Shown here one piece after another: positions 15,862 to 24,265 of a stretch of DNA of 44,835 bases. This DNA is from Burkholderiales bacterium (GTDB lineage Bacteria; Pseudomonadota; Gammaproteobacteria; Burkholderiales; Casimicrobiaceae): contig JADZDA010000055.1 in assembly GCA_020851255.1 (NCBI GenBank), positions 1-44,835 on the forward strand, read 5' to 3'. The stretch's first letter is position 1. Each line of letters begins with the position of its first letter. The notes under the pieces were generated by a model that did no database searches, was not told the origin of the DNA, and saw only the letters and a program-made list of their open reading frames with translations. The position numbers and the translations under genes were made by a program.

Positions 15862-16227
15862 ATGCCGATCGTCACCGTCGAGATCGTGGGCACGGCAGCC
15901 GCCGCGCCATCGGGCCTCGCGCGGACACTCGCCGACGCGATCGGTCGCGCGCTCGGAGTTCCCGCCGGAAGCACCTGGGTGCGTGTGCGCACGCTCGCGT
16001 CCGACGCCTACGCGGAGAACGACACGCCGGCCTCGCAGACGCCCGCGCCGGTCTTCGTCACCGTCGAGGAGCGAGAGCCGCCGCACGGCGACGCGCTGGT
16101 CGCGCGCATCGCCGCGCTGACCGAGGCGGTGGCCCGCGCCTGCGGACGGGACGCCGGCATCGTCCACGTCGAGTACGCTCCGCCTTCCGCCGGGCGGCGC
16201 GCGTTCGGCGGACGGATCGTCCGGTAG
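15862..16227 (+). CDS. Tautomerase-superfamily protein
   Basis: A 121-residue protein starting MPIVTVEIVG. Removal of the initiator methionine would expose Pro1, the catalytic base of the 4-oxalocrotonate tautomerase/MIF superfamily. The first half (ALGVPAGSTWVRVRTLASDA) resembles the beta-alpha-beta unit of that fold and the second half (VEEREPPHGDALVARIAALT, then VHVEYAP) a second unit, giving the size of CHMI/MIF-like double-unit members. Substrate unknown. It starts 11 bases after the cupin stop, so the two are likely co-transcribed. Confidence 0.75.
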   Translation: MPIVTVEIVGTAAAAPSGLARTLADAIGRALGVPAGSTWVRVRTLASDAYAENDTPASQTPAPVFVTVEEREPPHGDALVARIAALTEAVARACGRDAGIVHVEYAPPSAGRRAFGGRIVR

Positions 16228-16258
16228 CCGACCGCCCCGAACCTGCGCGAGGTCCGCC

Positions 16259-16972
16259 ATGCTCGAACGCATCGCCGCCGGACGTACCGACCGGGTCTTC
16301 GACCATCTCGATGCCGGCGGTTCCGCGAACGCTGCCGATGCGCAGGGCGTGCCGCTGATCTCCTGGTGCGCGTACTACGGCGATGTCAGCGCGATTCGCG
16401 CGCTCGTCGCGCGCGGGGCGACGCTGGCCGCGCTCGGAGAAGACCTGGGGATCCACGCCGCGGCGTTCCACGGCCACTGGCGTCTGGTGGAATACCTGCT
16501 CGAAAACGGCGCCGATGCGGACGCGACGATGACCGACACCGGCGAGACACCGCTCCACTCGGCGCTGTGCGTCGCCAACCGGCCGGCGCAGGCGCTGGTC
16601 GTGGACGTCCTGCTCGCGGCGGGCGCCGGACCGGACCGGGCGACGAAGCCCGACGCGCCGACCGGCGCGTTCATGCGCGATGCGCGCACGCGCGGCGAGA
16701 CGCCGCTGCACCGTGCGGCGGCCTACGCCGACGCCGCGACGATCGGCCGGCTGCTCGACGCCGGCGCGCGCGTCGATGCGAAGGACAGCCGCGGCGAGAC
16801 TCCGCTCGCCTGGGCGAGCTGGCATTTGCGGCCCGACGCGATCCTGCGGCTGCTGCTCCACGGCACCCACGTGATCCATCCCGCGCGCGATTCGCGTTAC
16901 GACCACGGCGCTGGCTGGCGCGCGCTCGACGCCGACCTCCTGGGCCGCCCGGACGGTGTCCGCACGGGCTGA
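16259..16972 (+). CDS. Ankyrin-repeat protein
   Basis: A 237-residue protein made of about five ankyrin repeats. Recognisable repeat cores are AAFHGHWRLVEYLLENGADA, GETPLHSALCVANRPAQALV, GETPLHRAAAYADAATIGRL and GETPLAWASWHLRPDAILRL. Such repeats stack into a protein-binding surface. There is no signal peptide or other domain. It is 31 bases downstream of the tautomerase gene. Bacterial ankyrin proteins of this type are usually cytosolic and of unknown partner. Confidence 0.88.
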   Translation: MLERIAAGRTDRVFDHLDAGGSANAADAQGVPLISWCAYYGDVSAIRALVARGATLAALGEDLGIHAAAFHGHWRLVEYLLENGADADATMTDTGETPLHSALCVANRPAQALVVDVLLAAGAGPDRATKPDAPTGAFMRDARTRGETPLHRAAAYADAATIGRLLDAGARVDAKDSRGETPLAWASWHLRPDAILRLLLHGTHVIHPARDSRYDHGAGWRALDADLLGRPDGVRTG

Positions 16973-16985
16973 CAGGTGCGCGGCC

Positions 16986-17216
16986 ATGCGCTACGCGCTC
17001 ACTCTCGTCGCGTGGACACCCGCCACGGCGGGTGTCGCGGCGATCGCCTCCGTCGCGGTGTTCCCGCTGGCCGGTCCGAACGGCGGTTGGCTGCCGCGTC
17101 CGGTCGAGCCGTTCGTGCCCGCACTCGCTTGGGTCACGGTGATCGCGGTGCCCTCATGGGCCGCGCGGTGGGTCTGGCGGCGCACGCGGTCGCGCGAGCG
17201 GGCAGCGGCGAGATGA
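16986..17216 (+). CDS. Small two-helix membrane protein
   Basis: A 76-residue protein (MRYALTLVAWTPATAGVAAI at the start) with hydrophobic segments near residues 3-28 and 43-59, then a basic tail (RWVWRRTRSRERAAAR). No family recognised. ATG 16986 is used rather than an overlapping upstream start. Its stop overlaps the next gene's ATG (ATGA at 17213-17216), so the two are translationally coupled. Confidence 0.55.
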   Translation: MRYALTLVAWTPATAGVAAIASVAVFPLAGPNGGWLPRPVEPFVPALAWVTVIAVPSWAARWVWRRTRSRERAAAR

Positions 17217-17845
17217 ACGCATCGCCTGCACCGAACCTTCGGCGCGCCCCGTCCCCTCGCATCGCCCGCTTGCTGGCGGTGTCGATGGCGCTGGCGATCG
17301 CGGGCTGCGCATCGGTGCGCTACGAGTCCACCGGCCGCACGCCCGACGCCCCGGTCTGCCAGCGCCCCGGCGCGGCGCTGGTCGCGCTGGTCGTCTGGGA
17401 GCCGCGCTGGCGCGCGGACCAGAAGGACGTCCCCGATCGCGAGATCGCCGCCGCGCGCGGCATAGAACGGCACTTCGCCGGGTCGACCTGCTACGCCACG
17501 GCGCACGTGATCCGCGCCGATCCGGCGCGGCCGATCTCGGCGCTCGACGGCGACGGCGCGGCCGCGCTCGCGCGCGCCCAGCCGAGTCCGTCCGATCGGG
17601 TCGTCCTCCTGACGGTGCGCGAGCTGGGCCCGGTCCTTCGCATCGGCGGGCCCGGCGCGATCGAGGGCGGCACCGAGGTCGTAATCGACGTGCGCGTGCA
17701 CGATGTCGCAGGCACGCGCGAGATCGCGGATTTCCGTGCGCATTGGCGACACGGCAGTCCCGGCGTGATCAAGGGTGTCCGAACGCTGGGCGAGGACATG
17801 GCCGCGGCGCTCGCCGCCGCGTTCGTGCCCTCGCCCGCCCGATGA
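17213..17845 (+). CDS. Predicted lipoprotein, unknown function
   Basis: A 210-residue protein with a lipoprotein signal: a basic N-region, the hydrophobic stretch LLAVSMALAIAGC, and the lipobox cysteine C32. The mature part has repeated beta-strand-like segments (ALVALVVWEPRW; DRVVLLTVRELGPVLRI; GGTEVVIDVRVHDVAGT) and ends with ALAAAFVPSPAR. This pattern of a small lipoprotein whose body computes as alternating strands is seen in DUF4136/DUF4410-like families, but I cannot assign it firmly. ATGA overlap with the preceding small membrane protein implies joint expression. Confidence 0.65.
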   Translation: MNASPAPNLRRAPSPRIARLLAVSMALAIAGCASVRYESTGRTPDAPVCQRPGAALVALVVWEPRWRADQKDVPDREIAAARGIERHFAGSTCYATAHVIRADPARPISALDGDGAAALARAQPSPSDRVVLLTVRELGPVLRIGGPGAIEGGTEVVIDVRVHDVAGTREIADFRAHWRHGSPGVIKGVRTLGEDMAAALAAAFVPSPAR

Positions 17846-17855
17846 GGAGACTGGC

Positions 17856-18185
17856 ATGGCCTACGACGAGAAAGTCGCCGAACGCGTGCGCAAGGCGCTC
17901 GCCGGTCGCAAGGGTATCGCCGAGAAGAAGATGTTCGGCGGCGTCGCGTTCCTGGTACACGGCAACATGGCGGTCGGTGTGCATGGCGCCGAGCTGATCG
18001 TGCGGCTGGAACCGAACGACGCCGCGAAGGCGCTGAAAGAACCCGGCGCGCGGATCTTCGACATGACCGGCCGGCCGATGAAGGGCTGGCTCTTCGTCGG
18101 CGCGGCAGGCCAGCGCGACGAGGCGACCTTCGCCGCGTGGGTCGCGCGCGCGGTCGGCCACGCCGCCTCGCTGCCGAAGAAGTGA
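17856..18185 (+). CDS. TfoX N-terminal-domain protein
   Basis: A 109-residue protein. MFGGVAFLVHGNMAVGVHGA, MAYDEKVAERVRKAL and DMTGRPMKGWLFV are the signature of the TfoX/Sxy N-terminal domain; the C-terminal TfoX domain found in competence regulators is missing. Stand-alone N-domain proteins are common in bacteria and are not known to control competence. GAGGAG lies 8-13 bases before ATG 17856. Confidence 0.88.
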   Translation: MAYDEKVAERVRKALAGRKGIAEKKMFGGVAFLVHGNMAVGVHGAELIVRLEPNDAAKALKEPGARIFDMTGRPMKGWLFVGAAGQRDEATFAAWVARAVGHAASLPKK

Positions 18186-18198
18186 GCCTCGGCCCGTG

Positions 18199-18570
18199 AT
18201 GTCGACGGATCGGGCGGCGCTCGCCTGGCTGGGAACGGGTGTCGCGCTCGGCGTCGCTTTCTGGTGGTTCTCGCCGGCGATCACCGGCCACGCCGAGCCG
18301 TGGGACGCCGAAGCGCCGGTCTGGGGACTCTCCTGGCTGGTCGTCGCGCTCGCGGGCGGTGCGGCCGGGCGGCCGCGCGGCATCCTGCTGCCGATCGGTT
18401 ACGCGGCCGGGCAGATGCTCGCGACGCTGCGGATCACGCTCACCGGCGAGTTCGGGTTCCTGGGCTGGATCTTCATCGCGGCCTACGCGGCCCCGGCGAT
18501 CGCGGTGGCGGCGGCGCTGGCCGGCATCTGGGCGCTGGTCCGCCGGATGCGGCACAATCGCGTCCGATGA
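18199..18570 (+). CDS. Small membrane protein
   Basis: A 123-residue protein (MSTDRAALAWLGTGVALGVA) with about four hydrophobic segments and a basic tail (RRMRHNRVR). The start may be GTG 18196 or ATG 18199, adjacent codons. No family recognised. It follows the TfoX-N gene by 13 bases and its end contains a CACAAT hexamer (18553-18558) that could be a -10 for the SDR gene. Confidence 0.6.
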   Translation: MSTDRAALAWLGTGVALGVAFWWFSPAITGHAEPWDAEAPVWGLSWLVVALAGGAAGRPRGILLPIGYAAGQMLATLRITLTGEFGFLGWIFIAAYAAPAIAVAAALAGIWALVRRMRHNRVR

Positions 18571-18643
18571 GCACCCCGTTCCGTTCCCCGATTCCGCGCG
18601 CGCGATCGGCGCAGCGTACGCCGCCGTCGACCGGGAGAACGCC

Positions 18644-19390
18644 GTGAACGGCGTCCTGATCGTCACCGGCGCGAGCCGCGGCATCGGCGCCGCGACCGCG
18701 ATCGAAGGCGCGCGGCGCGGATACGCGGTCTGCGTCAACTACCGGCGGGACGCGGCGGCGGCCGATTTGGTCGTCGCGCGCATCCGCGACGCGGGCGGAC
18801 GCGCGATCGCGGTCGCCGCCGACGTCTCGTTCGAGAGCGACGTGCTGCGCCTGTTCGAGACCGTCGACCGCGAGCTGGGAACGCTCACCGCGCTGGTCAA
18901 CAACGTCGGCGTCCTCGAGCAGCAGATGCGCGTCGAGACGATGACCGCCGACCGTCTCAACCGCATCTGGACGACGAACATCACCAGCGCGTTCCTGTGC
19001 GCGCGCGAGGCGGTGCTGCGGATGTCGACGAAGCGCGGCGGGCGCGGAGGCGCGATCGTGAACGTGTCGTCCGCCGCGTCGCGCCTGGGCTCGTCGAACG
19101 AGTACGTCGACTACGCCGCGTCGAAGGGCGCGATGGACACGCTCACGATCGGGCTGGCGAAGGAAGTCGCCGACGAGGGCGTGCGTGTGAACGCGGTGCG
19201 TCCGGGTTTCATCTACACCGACATCCACGCGAGCGGCGGGGAGCCCGGTCGCGTCGACCGCGTGAAGACGTCGGTGCCGATGCAGCGCGGCGGCCGACCC
19301 GAGGAAGTGGCCGCCGCGATTGTCTGGCTGCTGTCGGACGAGGCGTCGTTCACGACCGGCGGCTTCGTCGACGTCGCCGGCGGCCGCTGA
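18644..19390 (+). CDS. SDR-family NAD(P)-dependent oxidoreductase
   Basis: A 248-residue classical short-chain dehydrogenase. TGASRGIG (residues 8-15) binds the dinucleotide, NNVGV (86-90) is the family NNAG motif, and S142 or S143 with Y157-x3-K161 (EYVDYAASKG) form the catalytic set. The ending VNAVRPGFIYTDIHASGGEP resembles glucose-1-dehydrogenase/FabG-like enzymes. An Arg after Tyr32 (NYRRD) favours NADP. GTG 18644 is preceded by GGGAGA; no better start in frame. Substrate unknown. A decayed SDR of another subgroup lies at 4275-4490. Confidence 0.92.
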   Translation: MNGVLIVTGASRGIGAATAIEGARRGYAVCVNYRRDAAAADLVVARIRDAGGRAIAVAADVSFESDVLRLFETVDRELGTLTALVNNVGVLEQQMRVETMTADRLNRIWTTNITSAFLCAREAVLRMSTKRGGRGGAIVNVSSAASRLGSSNEYVDYAASKGAMDTLTIGLAKEVADEGVRVNAVRPGFIYTDIHASGGEPGRVDRVKTSVPMQRGGRPEEVAAAIVWLLSDEASFTTGGFVDVAGGR

Positions 19391-19411
19391 CGGCGCCGCG
19401 ACCGCCCTCCC

Positions 19412-19927
19412 ATGCCCGCGACGCTCTCGGCGATCGTCGGCGACATCACGACACTCGCCGTCGACGCGATCGTCAACGCGGCGAACCCGTCGCTGCTGGG
19501 CGGCGGCGGTGTCGACGGCGCGATCCACCGCGCGGCCGGACCGGGACTCCTCGCCGAATGCGCGACGCTGGGCGGCTGCCCGACCGGCGAAGCGAAGATC
19601 ACCGCCGGGCATCGGCTCGAGGCGCGCCACGTGATCCACCCGGTCGGTCCGATCTGGCGCGGCGGCGCCGCCGGCGAACCGGCGCTGCTCGCCTCGTGCT
19701 ACCGGCGCTCGGTCGAACTCGCCGTCGCGCACGGACTCGCGTCGATCGCGTTCCCGTGCATCAGCACCGGCGCCTACGGCTACCCGCCGGATCTCGCCGC
19801 AGCCGTGGCGGTCGAGGCGGTCCGACGCGCGGCGGGGCACACGGTGTCGTTGCGTGACGTCGTTTTCTGTTGCTACTCGGCAGGCGATCATGCGCGCTAC
19901 GCGGTACTGCTCGGCCCGCGGCCCTGA
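19412..19927 (+). CDS. Macro-domain protein (O-acetyl-ADP-ribose deacetylase type)
   Basis: A 171-residue macro domain. [20 protein letters not shown] then [10 protein letters not shown] matches YmdB-type deacetylases, in which the Asn, the GGGGVDxAIH loop and the Asp/His bind and hydrolyse O-acetyl-ADP-ribose or remove ADP-ribose from proteins. ISTGAYGYP (second ADP-ribose loop) is also present. Length is that of a stand-alone YmdB. It starts 21 bases after the SDR gene, so the two are likely in one transcript. Confidence 0.93.
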   Translation: MPATLSAIVGDITTLAVDAIVNAANPSLLGGGGVDGAIHRAAGPGLLAECATLGGCPTGEAKITAGHRLEARHVIHPVGPIWRGGAAGEPALLASCYRRSVELAVAHGLASIAFPCISTGAYGYPPDLAAAVAVEAVRRAAGHTVSLRDVVFCCYSAGDHARYAVLLGPRP

Positions 19928-19942
19928 ATCGCCGACCCGACC

Positions 19943-19960
19943 CTCCCCGCGGCGGGGGAG
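19943..19960 (+). repeat. GC-rich hairpin CTCCCC-N6-GGGGAG
   Basis: Six perfectly paired bases around a 6-base loop sit 16 bases after the macro-domain stop. There is no T-run. Similar CCCTCCCCGC...GCGGGGAG elements are scattered in many GC-rich genomes as intergenic hairpins; a role in transcript ending is possible. Confidence 0.4.
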
Positions 19961-20029
19961 CGGCAGGCGTCCGGGTGGGCGTCGTGGCCGTTCCGCAGAC
20001 TATCCAGCGCAGGTGACGATGGGCAGTTC

Positions 20030-20035
20030 TAGAAT
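20030..20035 (+). promoter_or_regulatory. Possible -10 element (TAGAAT)
   Basis: TAGAAT in CAGTTCTAGAATGCGC lies 7 bases before ATG 20042, which would make a nearly leaderless transcript. The 16-base context is almost identical to that at 1549-1564. Confidence 0.35.
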
Positions 20036-20041
20036 GCGCCG

Positions 20042-20476
20042 ATGACAGTCCGCCGCGCCGACCCGAGTCCACGCCGCCGCGCACTCGTCGTGCTCGGCGG
20101 CCTCGCGTTCGCCGGCGCCGCGACGATCGCGTTGGTGCGACGCGAACTCGGCGATCCGCGCGCGCTGTCGGCCCCCGAGGCCGCCGCGCAGCTCGAATGG
20201 CTGCTCGCGGTGCTGGCTGCGGTGCTCGGGTGCGCGGCGATCCTGCTCGCCGGAGGCGCCTGGGCGCTGTGGCGGATCGGTCGCCGGACGCTCGACAGCG
20301 CGCAATTTCCCCCGCCCGGCATCGTGGTCTTGCGCGATGTCACGGTGATCGAGGGCGTCGCGGCCCGGCGGCGCGGCAGCGTGCTCATGCTCGTCGCCGC
20401 GATCCTCGTGGCTTCGGCGCTCGCGATCGCAGTCGTCGGCGGCTGGCTGATCGTACGTCTGGGCGCCGGATCGTGA
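20042..20476 (+). CDS. Three-helix membrane protein, unknown function
   Basis: A 144-residue protein (MTVRRADPSPRRRALVVLGG) with hydrophobic segments at about residues 14-31, 55-78 and 117-140 and a polar loop containing FPPPGIVVLRDVTVIEG. No family recognised. A TAGAAT hexamer stands immediately upstream and no Shine-Dalgarno is visible, so translation may be leaderless or the start may be internal. Confidence 0.6.
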   Translation: MTVRRADPSPRRRALVVLGGLAFAGAATIALVRRELGDPRALSAPEAAAQLEWLLAVLAAVLGCAAILLAGGAWALWRIGRRTLDSAQFPPPGIVVLRDVTVIEGVAARRRGSVLMLVAAILVASALAIAVVGGWLIVRLGAGS

Positions 20477-20537
20477 GCCCCGGGCGCTCGCATGGCACCG
20501 GACGTTTCGCACTTCGACCGCGACGGATGACGACACG

Positions 20538-21029
20538 ATGATCCGGAAGCCGCTCCCACACGCACGTGGCGCCCCGAAGGCCGGGATCCGGGTGCGGCGC
20601 GCAGGCGATACAGCGACACCCGCCCGATGGCGTGTCGCGCCGCTGATCGGCCTGCTCGTGCTCGCCGGCTGCTCGACCGTGCGGATCTCGACCTGCCGGG
20701 CCGGCGAAGAGCCGGTGATCAGCGACACGCTCTATTTCGGCACGGCGAAGCCCGGCGGCGTGGTCAGCGCCGCCGAGTGGCAGGCGTTCCTCGCGCAGGA
20801 CGTGACGCCACGCTTTCCCCAGGGGATCACGTCGTGGACCGCGAGCGGGCAATGGCGCTCGGCGAGCGGCGAACTGCAGCGCGAGTCGTCGCACGTGCTG
20901 CAGCTCGTCCACTCCGATACCCGCGACACCGAAGCGGCGGTGCGCGAAATGCAGGCGCTCTACCGCAAGCGCTTCGACCAGGAGGCGGTGCTGCGCGTGC
21001 GCGTGCCCGCCTGCATCACGCTGGGTTGA
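20538..21029 (+). CDS. DUF3574 lipoprotein
   Basis: Up to 163 residues. A lipoprotein signal (LIGLLVLAGC, cysteine C45) is followed by a DUF3574 domain: ISDTLYFGTAKPGGVVSAAE, then FLAQDVTPRFPQGITSWTAS, GQWRSASGELQRESS and a final FDQEAVLRVRV. The family is secreted or lipid-anchored with unknown function. The start is uncertain since ATG 20538 gives a long basic n-region; GTG 20592 would still keep the lipobox. Confidence 0.85.
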   Translation: MIRKPLPHARGAPKAGIRVRRAGDTATPARWRVAPLIGLLVLAGCSTVRISTCRAGEEPVISDTLYFGTAKPGGVVSAAEWQAFLAQDVTPRFPQGITSWTASGQWRSASGELQRESSHVLQLVHSDTRDTEAAVREMQALYRKRFDQEAVLRVRVPACITLG

Positions 21030-21110
21030 CCGGTCGCCGCCCGCGCGGCGCAGCCGCCGACTCCGCACCGCCGCGCGACGCGCTCGCGCCCCGGTGCCGC
21101 CGGCGTCGAT

Positions 21111-21401
21111 TCAGGGCATCCGGCCCAGGATGCCCTTCATCTCGTCGAGCGTATGCGCACGCATCGTCTGCGTGCGCACGTTGCCGAGCGATCCGACCTT
21201 CATCAGTACCGCGGTCACGGCCTCCTCGGGCCCCTCGACGATGGTCACCATGTCGCAGCCGCCGACGGTGTAGTAGACCTCCTTCACGTGCACGCCGGCC
21301 CTCTGCGCGAGCGCGCGGAAGGCTTCGAACCGGGTCGGCGACTCCTTGACGTTGCGAATGCCCTGGTCGGTGAAATTCACGAGGCTGATGAAAGTGGCCA
21401 T
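21111..21401 (-). CDS. GYD-domain protein
   Basis: A 96-residue protein: MATFISLVNFTDQGIRNVKE, VYYTVGGCDMVTIVEGPEEA and LGNVRTQTMRAHTLDEMKGI are typical of the GYD family (here GGCD in place of GRYD), a dimeric ferredoxin-like fold without known function. ATG 21401 is preceded by an excellent ribosome site, GGAGG. It is the only minus-strand gene in the plus-strand run up to 29 kb and is divergent from the DUF1330 gene, separated by 179 bases. Confidence 0.88.
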   Translation of the reverse strand: MATFISLVNFTDQGIRNVKESPTRFEAFRALAQRAGVHVKEVYYTVGGCDMVTIVEGPEEAVTAVLMKVGSLGNVRTQTMRAHTLDEMKGILGRMP

Positions 21402-21580
21402 GGTTCCTCCCTGACGGACGGTGATCGGGCGAACAGCGTACGCGCATCGGATGCCCGGCGCCACCGGGCTCCGCGGCGAGAATTCGCCGGGCCGGGACCG
21501 GCCCGGCGTTGACAGCCCGGAGGGGGCCGTTCAAAGTCGGCGGCGTCGAAACGCCGAACCGGAACCGAGCGAGGACGCCC

Positions 21581-21874
21581 ATGCCCGCCTACATCATCGC
21601 CCGCGTCAACGTCACCGACTGGGAGCGCTACAAGGAGTACATGAAACTCACGCCCGGTGCGATCGCGAGGCACGGCGGCCACTTCATCGTGCGCGGTGGC
21701 GAGATCGAGACGCTCGAAGGTCCGGCCGAGACGCACCGGGTCGTCGTCATCGAGTTTCCGACCTTCGCGCAGGCGAAGACGTTCTACCACTCGGCCGAGT
21801 ACGGCGAGGCGAAGGCGAAGCGCGCGGGCGCGGCGACCGGGCAGTTCCTGCTGGTCGACGGGTTCAGCGGCTGA
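21581..21874 (+). CDS. DUF1330-family protein
   Basis: A 97-residue protein. MPAYIIARVNVTDWERYKEY, KLTPGAIARHGGHFIVRGGE and VVIEFPTFAQAKTFYHSAEY followed by GEAKAKRAG are the family hallmarks. DUF1330 has the ferredoxin-like dimeric fold and no firmly assigned activity. ATG 21581 is taken because the fold begins at MPAYI; the preceding in-frame ATG at 21509 adds non-conserved sequence. Divergent from the GYD gene. Confidence 0.9.
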   Translation: MPAYIIARVNVTDWERYKEYMKLTPGAIARHGGHFIVRGGEIETLEGPAETHRVVVIEFPTFAQAKTFYHSAEYGEAKAKRAGAATGQFLLVDGFSG

Positions 21875-21967
21875 ACCCGTCCGATCCGCACCCGCTCGCC
21901 TGCGCCGCCGCGCATCGGACGGGTCGGACCCTTGCGCCGTCTGCTGGCGGCGCGCCGGGATTGCCAC

Positions 21968-21973
21968 TATCCT
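21968..21973 (+). promoter_or_regulatory. Possible -10 element (TATCCT)
   Basis: TATCCT in CACTATCCTAGGCATCC, 59 bases before the protease start, is one of the few AT-rich hexamers in the region. No clear -35. Confidence 0.3.
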
Positions 21974-22031
21974 AGGCATCCGTCCGGCTCGCCCCGCGTC
22001 GATCCGGGCGGCCTCCGACCCGAGGCCCGCC

Positions 22032-23147
22032 ATGCGCCGTACCGCGCTGTACAGCCGCTCCGATCGCCCGCCGACCGCGGGCCCCGGCGACGGTGCGCCC
22101 GCGCGGGACGCGGCGGCCGCTTCCGGTGCCGCTCCCGCGAAAGAGCACACGCCGGCCGCCTCACGGCGTCGTTTCTCGCCCGCCGCTCTCGCCCAGCGGC
22201 ACGAACGCTGGCTCGCGCTCGCGGTGGGCCTGCTGGCGGGCCTGATCGCGATGGGTTTGTGGCTGTCGTCGCGACCCGCGCCGCGCGTGCTCACGCAAAA
22301 GGACATCGACGGCGCGGTCCTGCACACGCTCACGAACAAGACACTGCCCTCGCGGGCGGCGAAAGCCTACGAGACGATCCGCCCGTCGGTCGTGCGCGTG
22401 GTCGGCACCGGCTATCCCGAGGAACCGTCGAAGGCCGGCCGCAAGCCGGGCGGGAAGAACGACAAGTCCGGCAAGGCGGCGCCGTCCGATCCCGGCTCGA
22501 AGCGCGCGGATGCGAAGCCCTCCGCGCCGGGCAGCGACAAACCGGGCGAGAAGAAGCCCGGCGCCGAGAAGGGCAGGGACCTCCCGGACGGACACCCCGA
22601 CCTCGAGAAGGGCACGGGCGTGGGCACGGGCGTGGTGATCGTCGACAAGGGGATCATCCTCACCAACCTCCACGTCGTGCTCGGCGCGACCAAGCTGAAG
22701 GTCATCTTCCACGAAGGCACCGAGTCGGACGCGACGGTGATCGGCATGCAGCCCGAGCACGACCTCGCGGTGCTGCGCGCGAACAAGCGGCCCGACGCCC
22801 TGCAGGCCGCGGTATTGCGTTCGACCGCGGATCTCGCGCCGGGCGACGAGGTCGTCGCGGTCGGCTTCCCGTTCGGCATCGGTCCGTCCGCGTCGTCTGG
22901 CGTCATCTCGGGTCTCAAGCGCGAGTACCGCTCGTCGGACGGCAAGCGCGTGCTGACCAACCTGATCCAGTTCGACGCCGCCGCGAACCCGGGCAATTCG
23001 GGAGGTCCGCTGGTCACGATGGACGGCGAGGTCGTCGGCATCGTCACCGCGATATTGAATCCCACCGAGCAGCGCGTGTTCGTCGGCATCGGCTTCGCGG
23101 TGCCGATCGAGAACGCCGCCGCCGGCGCCGGCATGTCGCCGTTCTGA
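22032..23147 (+). CDS. Membrane-anchored HtrA/DegS-like serine protease without PDZ
   Basis: A 371-residue protein. Residues 1-58 are a cytosolic Ala/Arg/Pro-rich tail, about 59-79 a single transmembrane helix, 129-190 a low-complexity Lys/Pro/Gly/Asp-rich linker, and 195-365 a chymotrypsin-like domain. The catalytic triad is H214 (TNLHVV), D244 (EHDLAVLR) and S323 (NPGNSGGPL). The normal C-terminal PDZ domain is missing; the protein ends just after VGIGFAVPIENA. The linker is inserted after the first strand (VVRVVGTGYPEE), which is unusual. It is 110 bases upstream of the MoxR operon and may act with it. Confidence 0.88.
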   Translation: MRRTALYSRSDRPPTAGPGDGAPARDAAAASGAAPAKEHTPAASRRRFSPAALAQRHERWLALAVGLLAGLIAMGLWLSSRPAPRVLTQKDIDGAVLHTLTNKTLPSRAAKAYETIRPSVVRVVGTGYPEEPSKAGRKPGGKNDKSGKAAPSDPGSKRADAKPSAPGSDKPGEKKPGAEKGRDLPDGHPDLEKGTGVGTGVVIVDKGIILTNLHVVLGATKLKVIFHEGTESDATVIGMQPEHDLAVLRANKRPDALQAAVLRSTADLAPGDEVVAVGFPFGIGPSASSGVISGLKREYRSSDGKRVLTNLIQFDAAANPGNSGGPLVTMDGEVVGIVTAILNPTEQRVFVGIGFAVPIENAAAGAGMSPF

Positions 23148-23257
23148 CGCGGTCGCAGCCGGGTTCGCGCATCCACCCTCTCCGAATCGACACGCACGCC
23201 GGCCCCGACCCGACCGCCGATTCCGCAACCGCGGCCGCCGCCTTCCGAGGACTCCGC

Positions 23258-24265
23258 ATGGACGACCCCAAGCTCGCCCCGACGAACAACGCGCCGCTGA
23301 CCGAACGCATCCTCTACGAGGTCAAGAAGGTCGTCGTCGGCCAGGACCCGTTCCTCGAGCGTGTGCTGGTCGCGATCCTCGCGCAGGGTCACCTGCTCGT
23401 CGAAGGCGTTCCCGGCCTCGCCAAGACGCTCACGGTCAAGACGCTGGCGCGAACGATCCGCGGCACGTTCCGGCGCATCCAGTTCACGCCGGACCTGGTC
23501 CCGGCGGATCTGGTCGGCACGCGGATCTACAACCAGAAGACCGGCGAGTTCGCGACCTCGCTGGGCCCGGTGTTCACCAACCTGCTGCTCGCCGACGAGA
23601 TCAATCGCGCGCCGGCGAAGGTGCAGAGCGCGCTGCTCGAGGTCATGCAGGAGCGGCAGGTCACGATCGCCGGCGAGACGCATCGCGTCCCCGAGCCGTT
23701 CCTCGTCATGGCGACGCAGAACCCGATCGAGACCGAGGGCACGTATCCGCTGCCCGAGGCGCAGGTCGACCGGTTCATGATGAAGGTGCTGGTCGGCTAC
23801 CCGACCGAGACCGAGGAGTTCGTCATCGTCGAGCGGATGACAGGCACGACGCAGGACGTGCTGCCGGTCGCCACGACCGACCAGCTCTCGGCGCTCTACC
23901 GCGAATGCCGCTCCGGCTACGTCGACCCGGCGCTGATGCAGTACGCGGTCAAGCTGGTCGCCGCGACCCGCGAACCGGCGCGCTTCGGATTGAAGGACCT
24001 CGCGCGCTACATCACGTTCGGCGCGAGTCCGCGGGCGACGATCGGCCTGGTCGAGGGCGCGCGGGCGCTGGGGTTCCTGCGCGGACGGACCTACGCGCTG
24101 CCCGAGGACATGATCGACATCGCGTCCGACGTGCTGCGCCACCGGATCTCGCTCTCGTACGACGCGCTCGCCGACGGCGTGTCGGCCGACGCGCTGGTGC
24201 TCGAGATCCTGCGCAAGATCCCCGCGCCGGACAAGCCGCTGGAAACCCACGTCGCGCTGACGTGA
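23258..24265 (+). CDS. MoxR-family AAA+ ATPase
   Basis: A 335-residue ATPase. GVPGLAKT (residues 50-57) is the Walker A loop, LLLADE (109-114) Walker B, MATQNPIETEGTYPLPEAQ (sensor 1 and pore region) and DRFMM are MoxR hallmarks, and the last third is the all-helical lid. MoxR proteins are chaperone-like ATPases that mature or insert cofactors into partner proteins together with VWA-domain proteins. Here it is followed directly by DUF58 and VWA genes; its stop overlaps the DUF58 GTG start (GTGA). Confidence 0.95.
   Translation: MDDPKLAPTNNAPLTERILYEVKKVVVGQDPFLERVLVAILAQGHLLVEGVPGLAKTLTVKTLARTIRGTFRRIQFTPDLVPADLVGTRIYNQKTGEFATSLGPVFTNLLLADEINRAPAKVQSALLEVMQERQVTIAGETHRVPEPFLVMATQNPIETEGTYPLPEAQVDRFMMKVLVGYPTETEEFVIVERMTGTTQDVLPVATTDQLSALYRECRSGYVDPALMQYAVKLVAATREPARFGLKDLARYITFGASPRATIGLVEGARALGFLRGRTYALPEDMIDIASDVLRHRISLSYDALADGVSADALVLEILRKIPAPDKPLETHVALT

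Noticed and set aside
17856-18185. Competence regulator TfoX/Sxy
   Set aside because: Only the N-terminal domain is present, which alone is not linked to competence.
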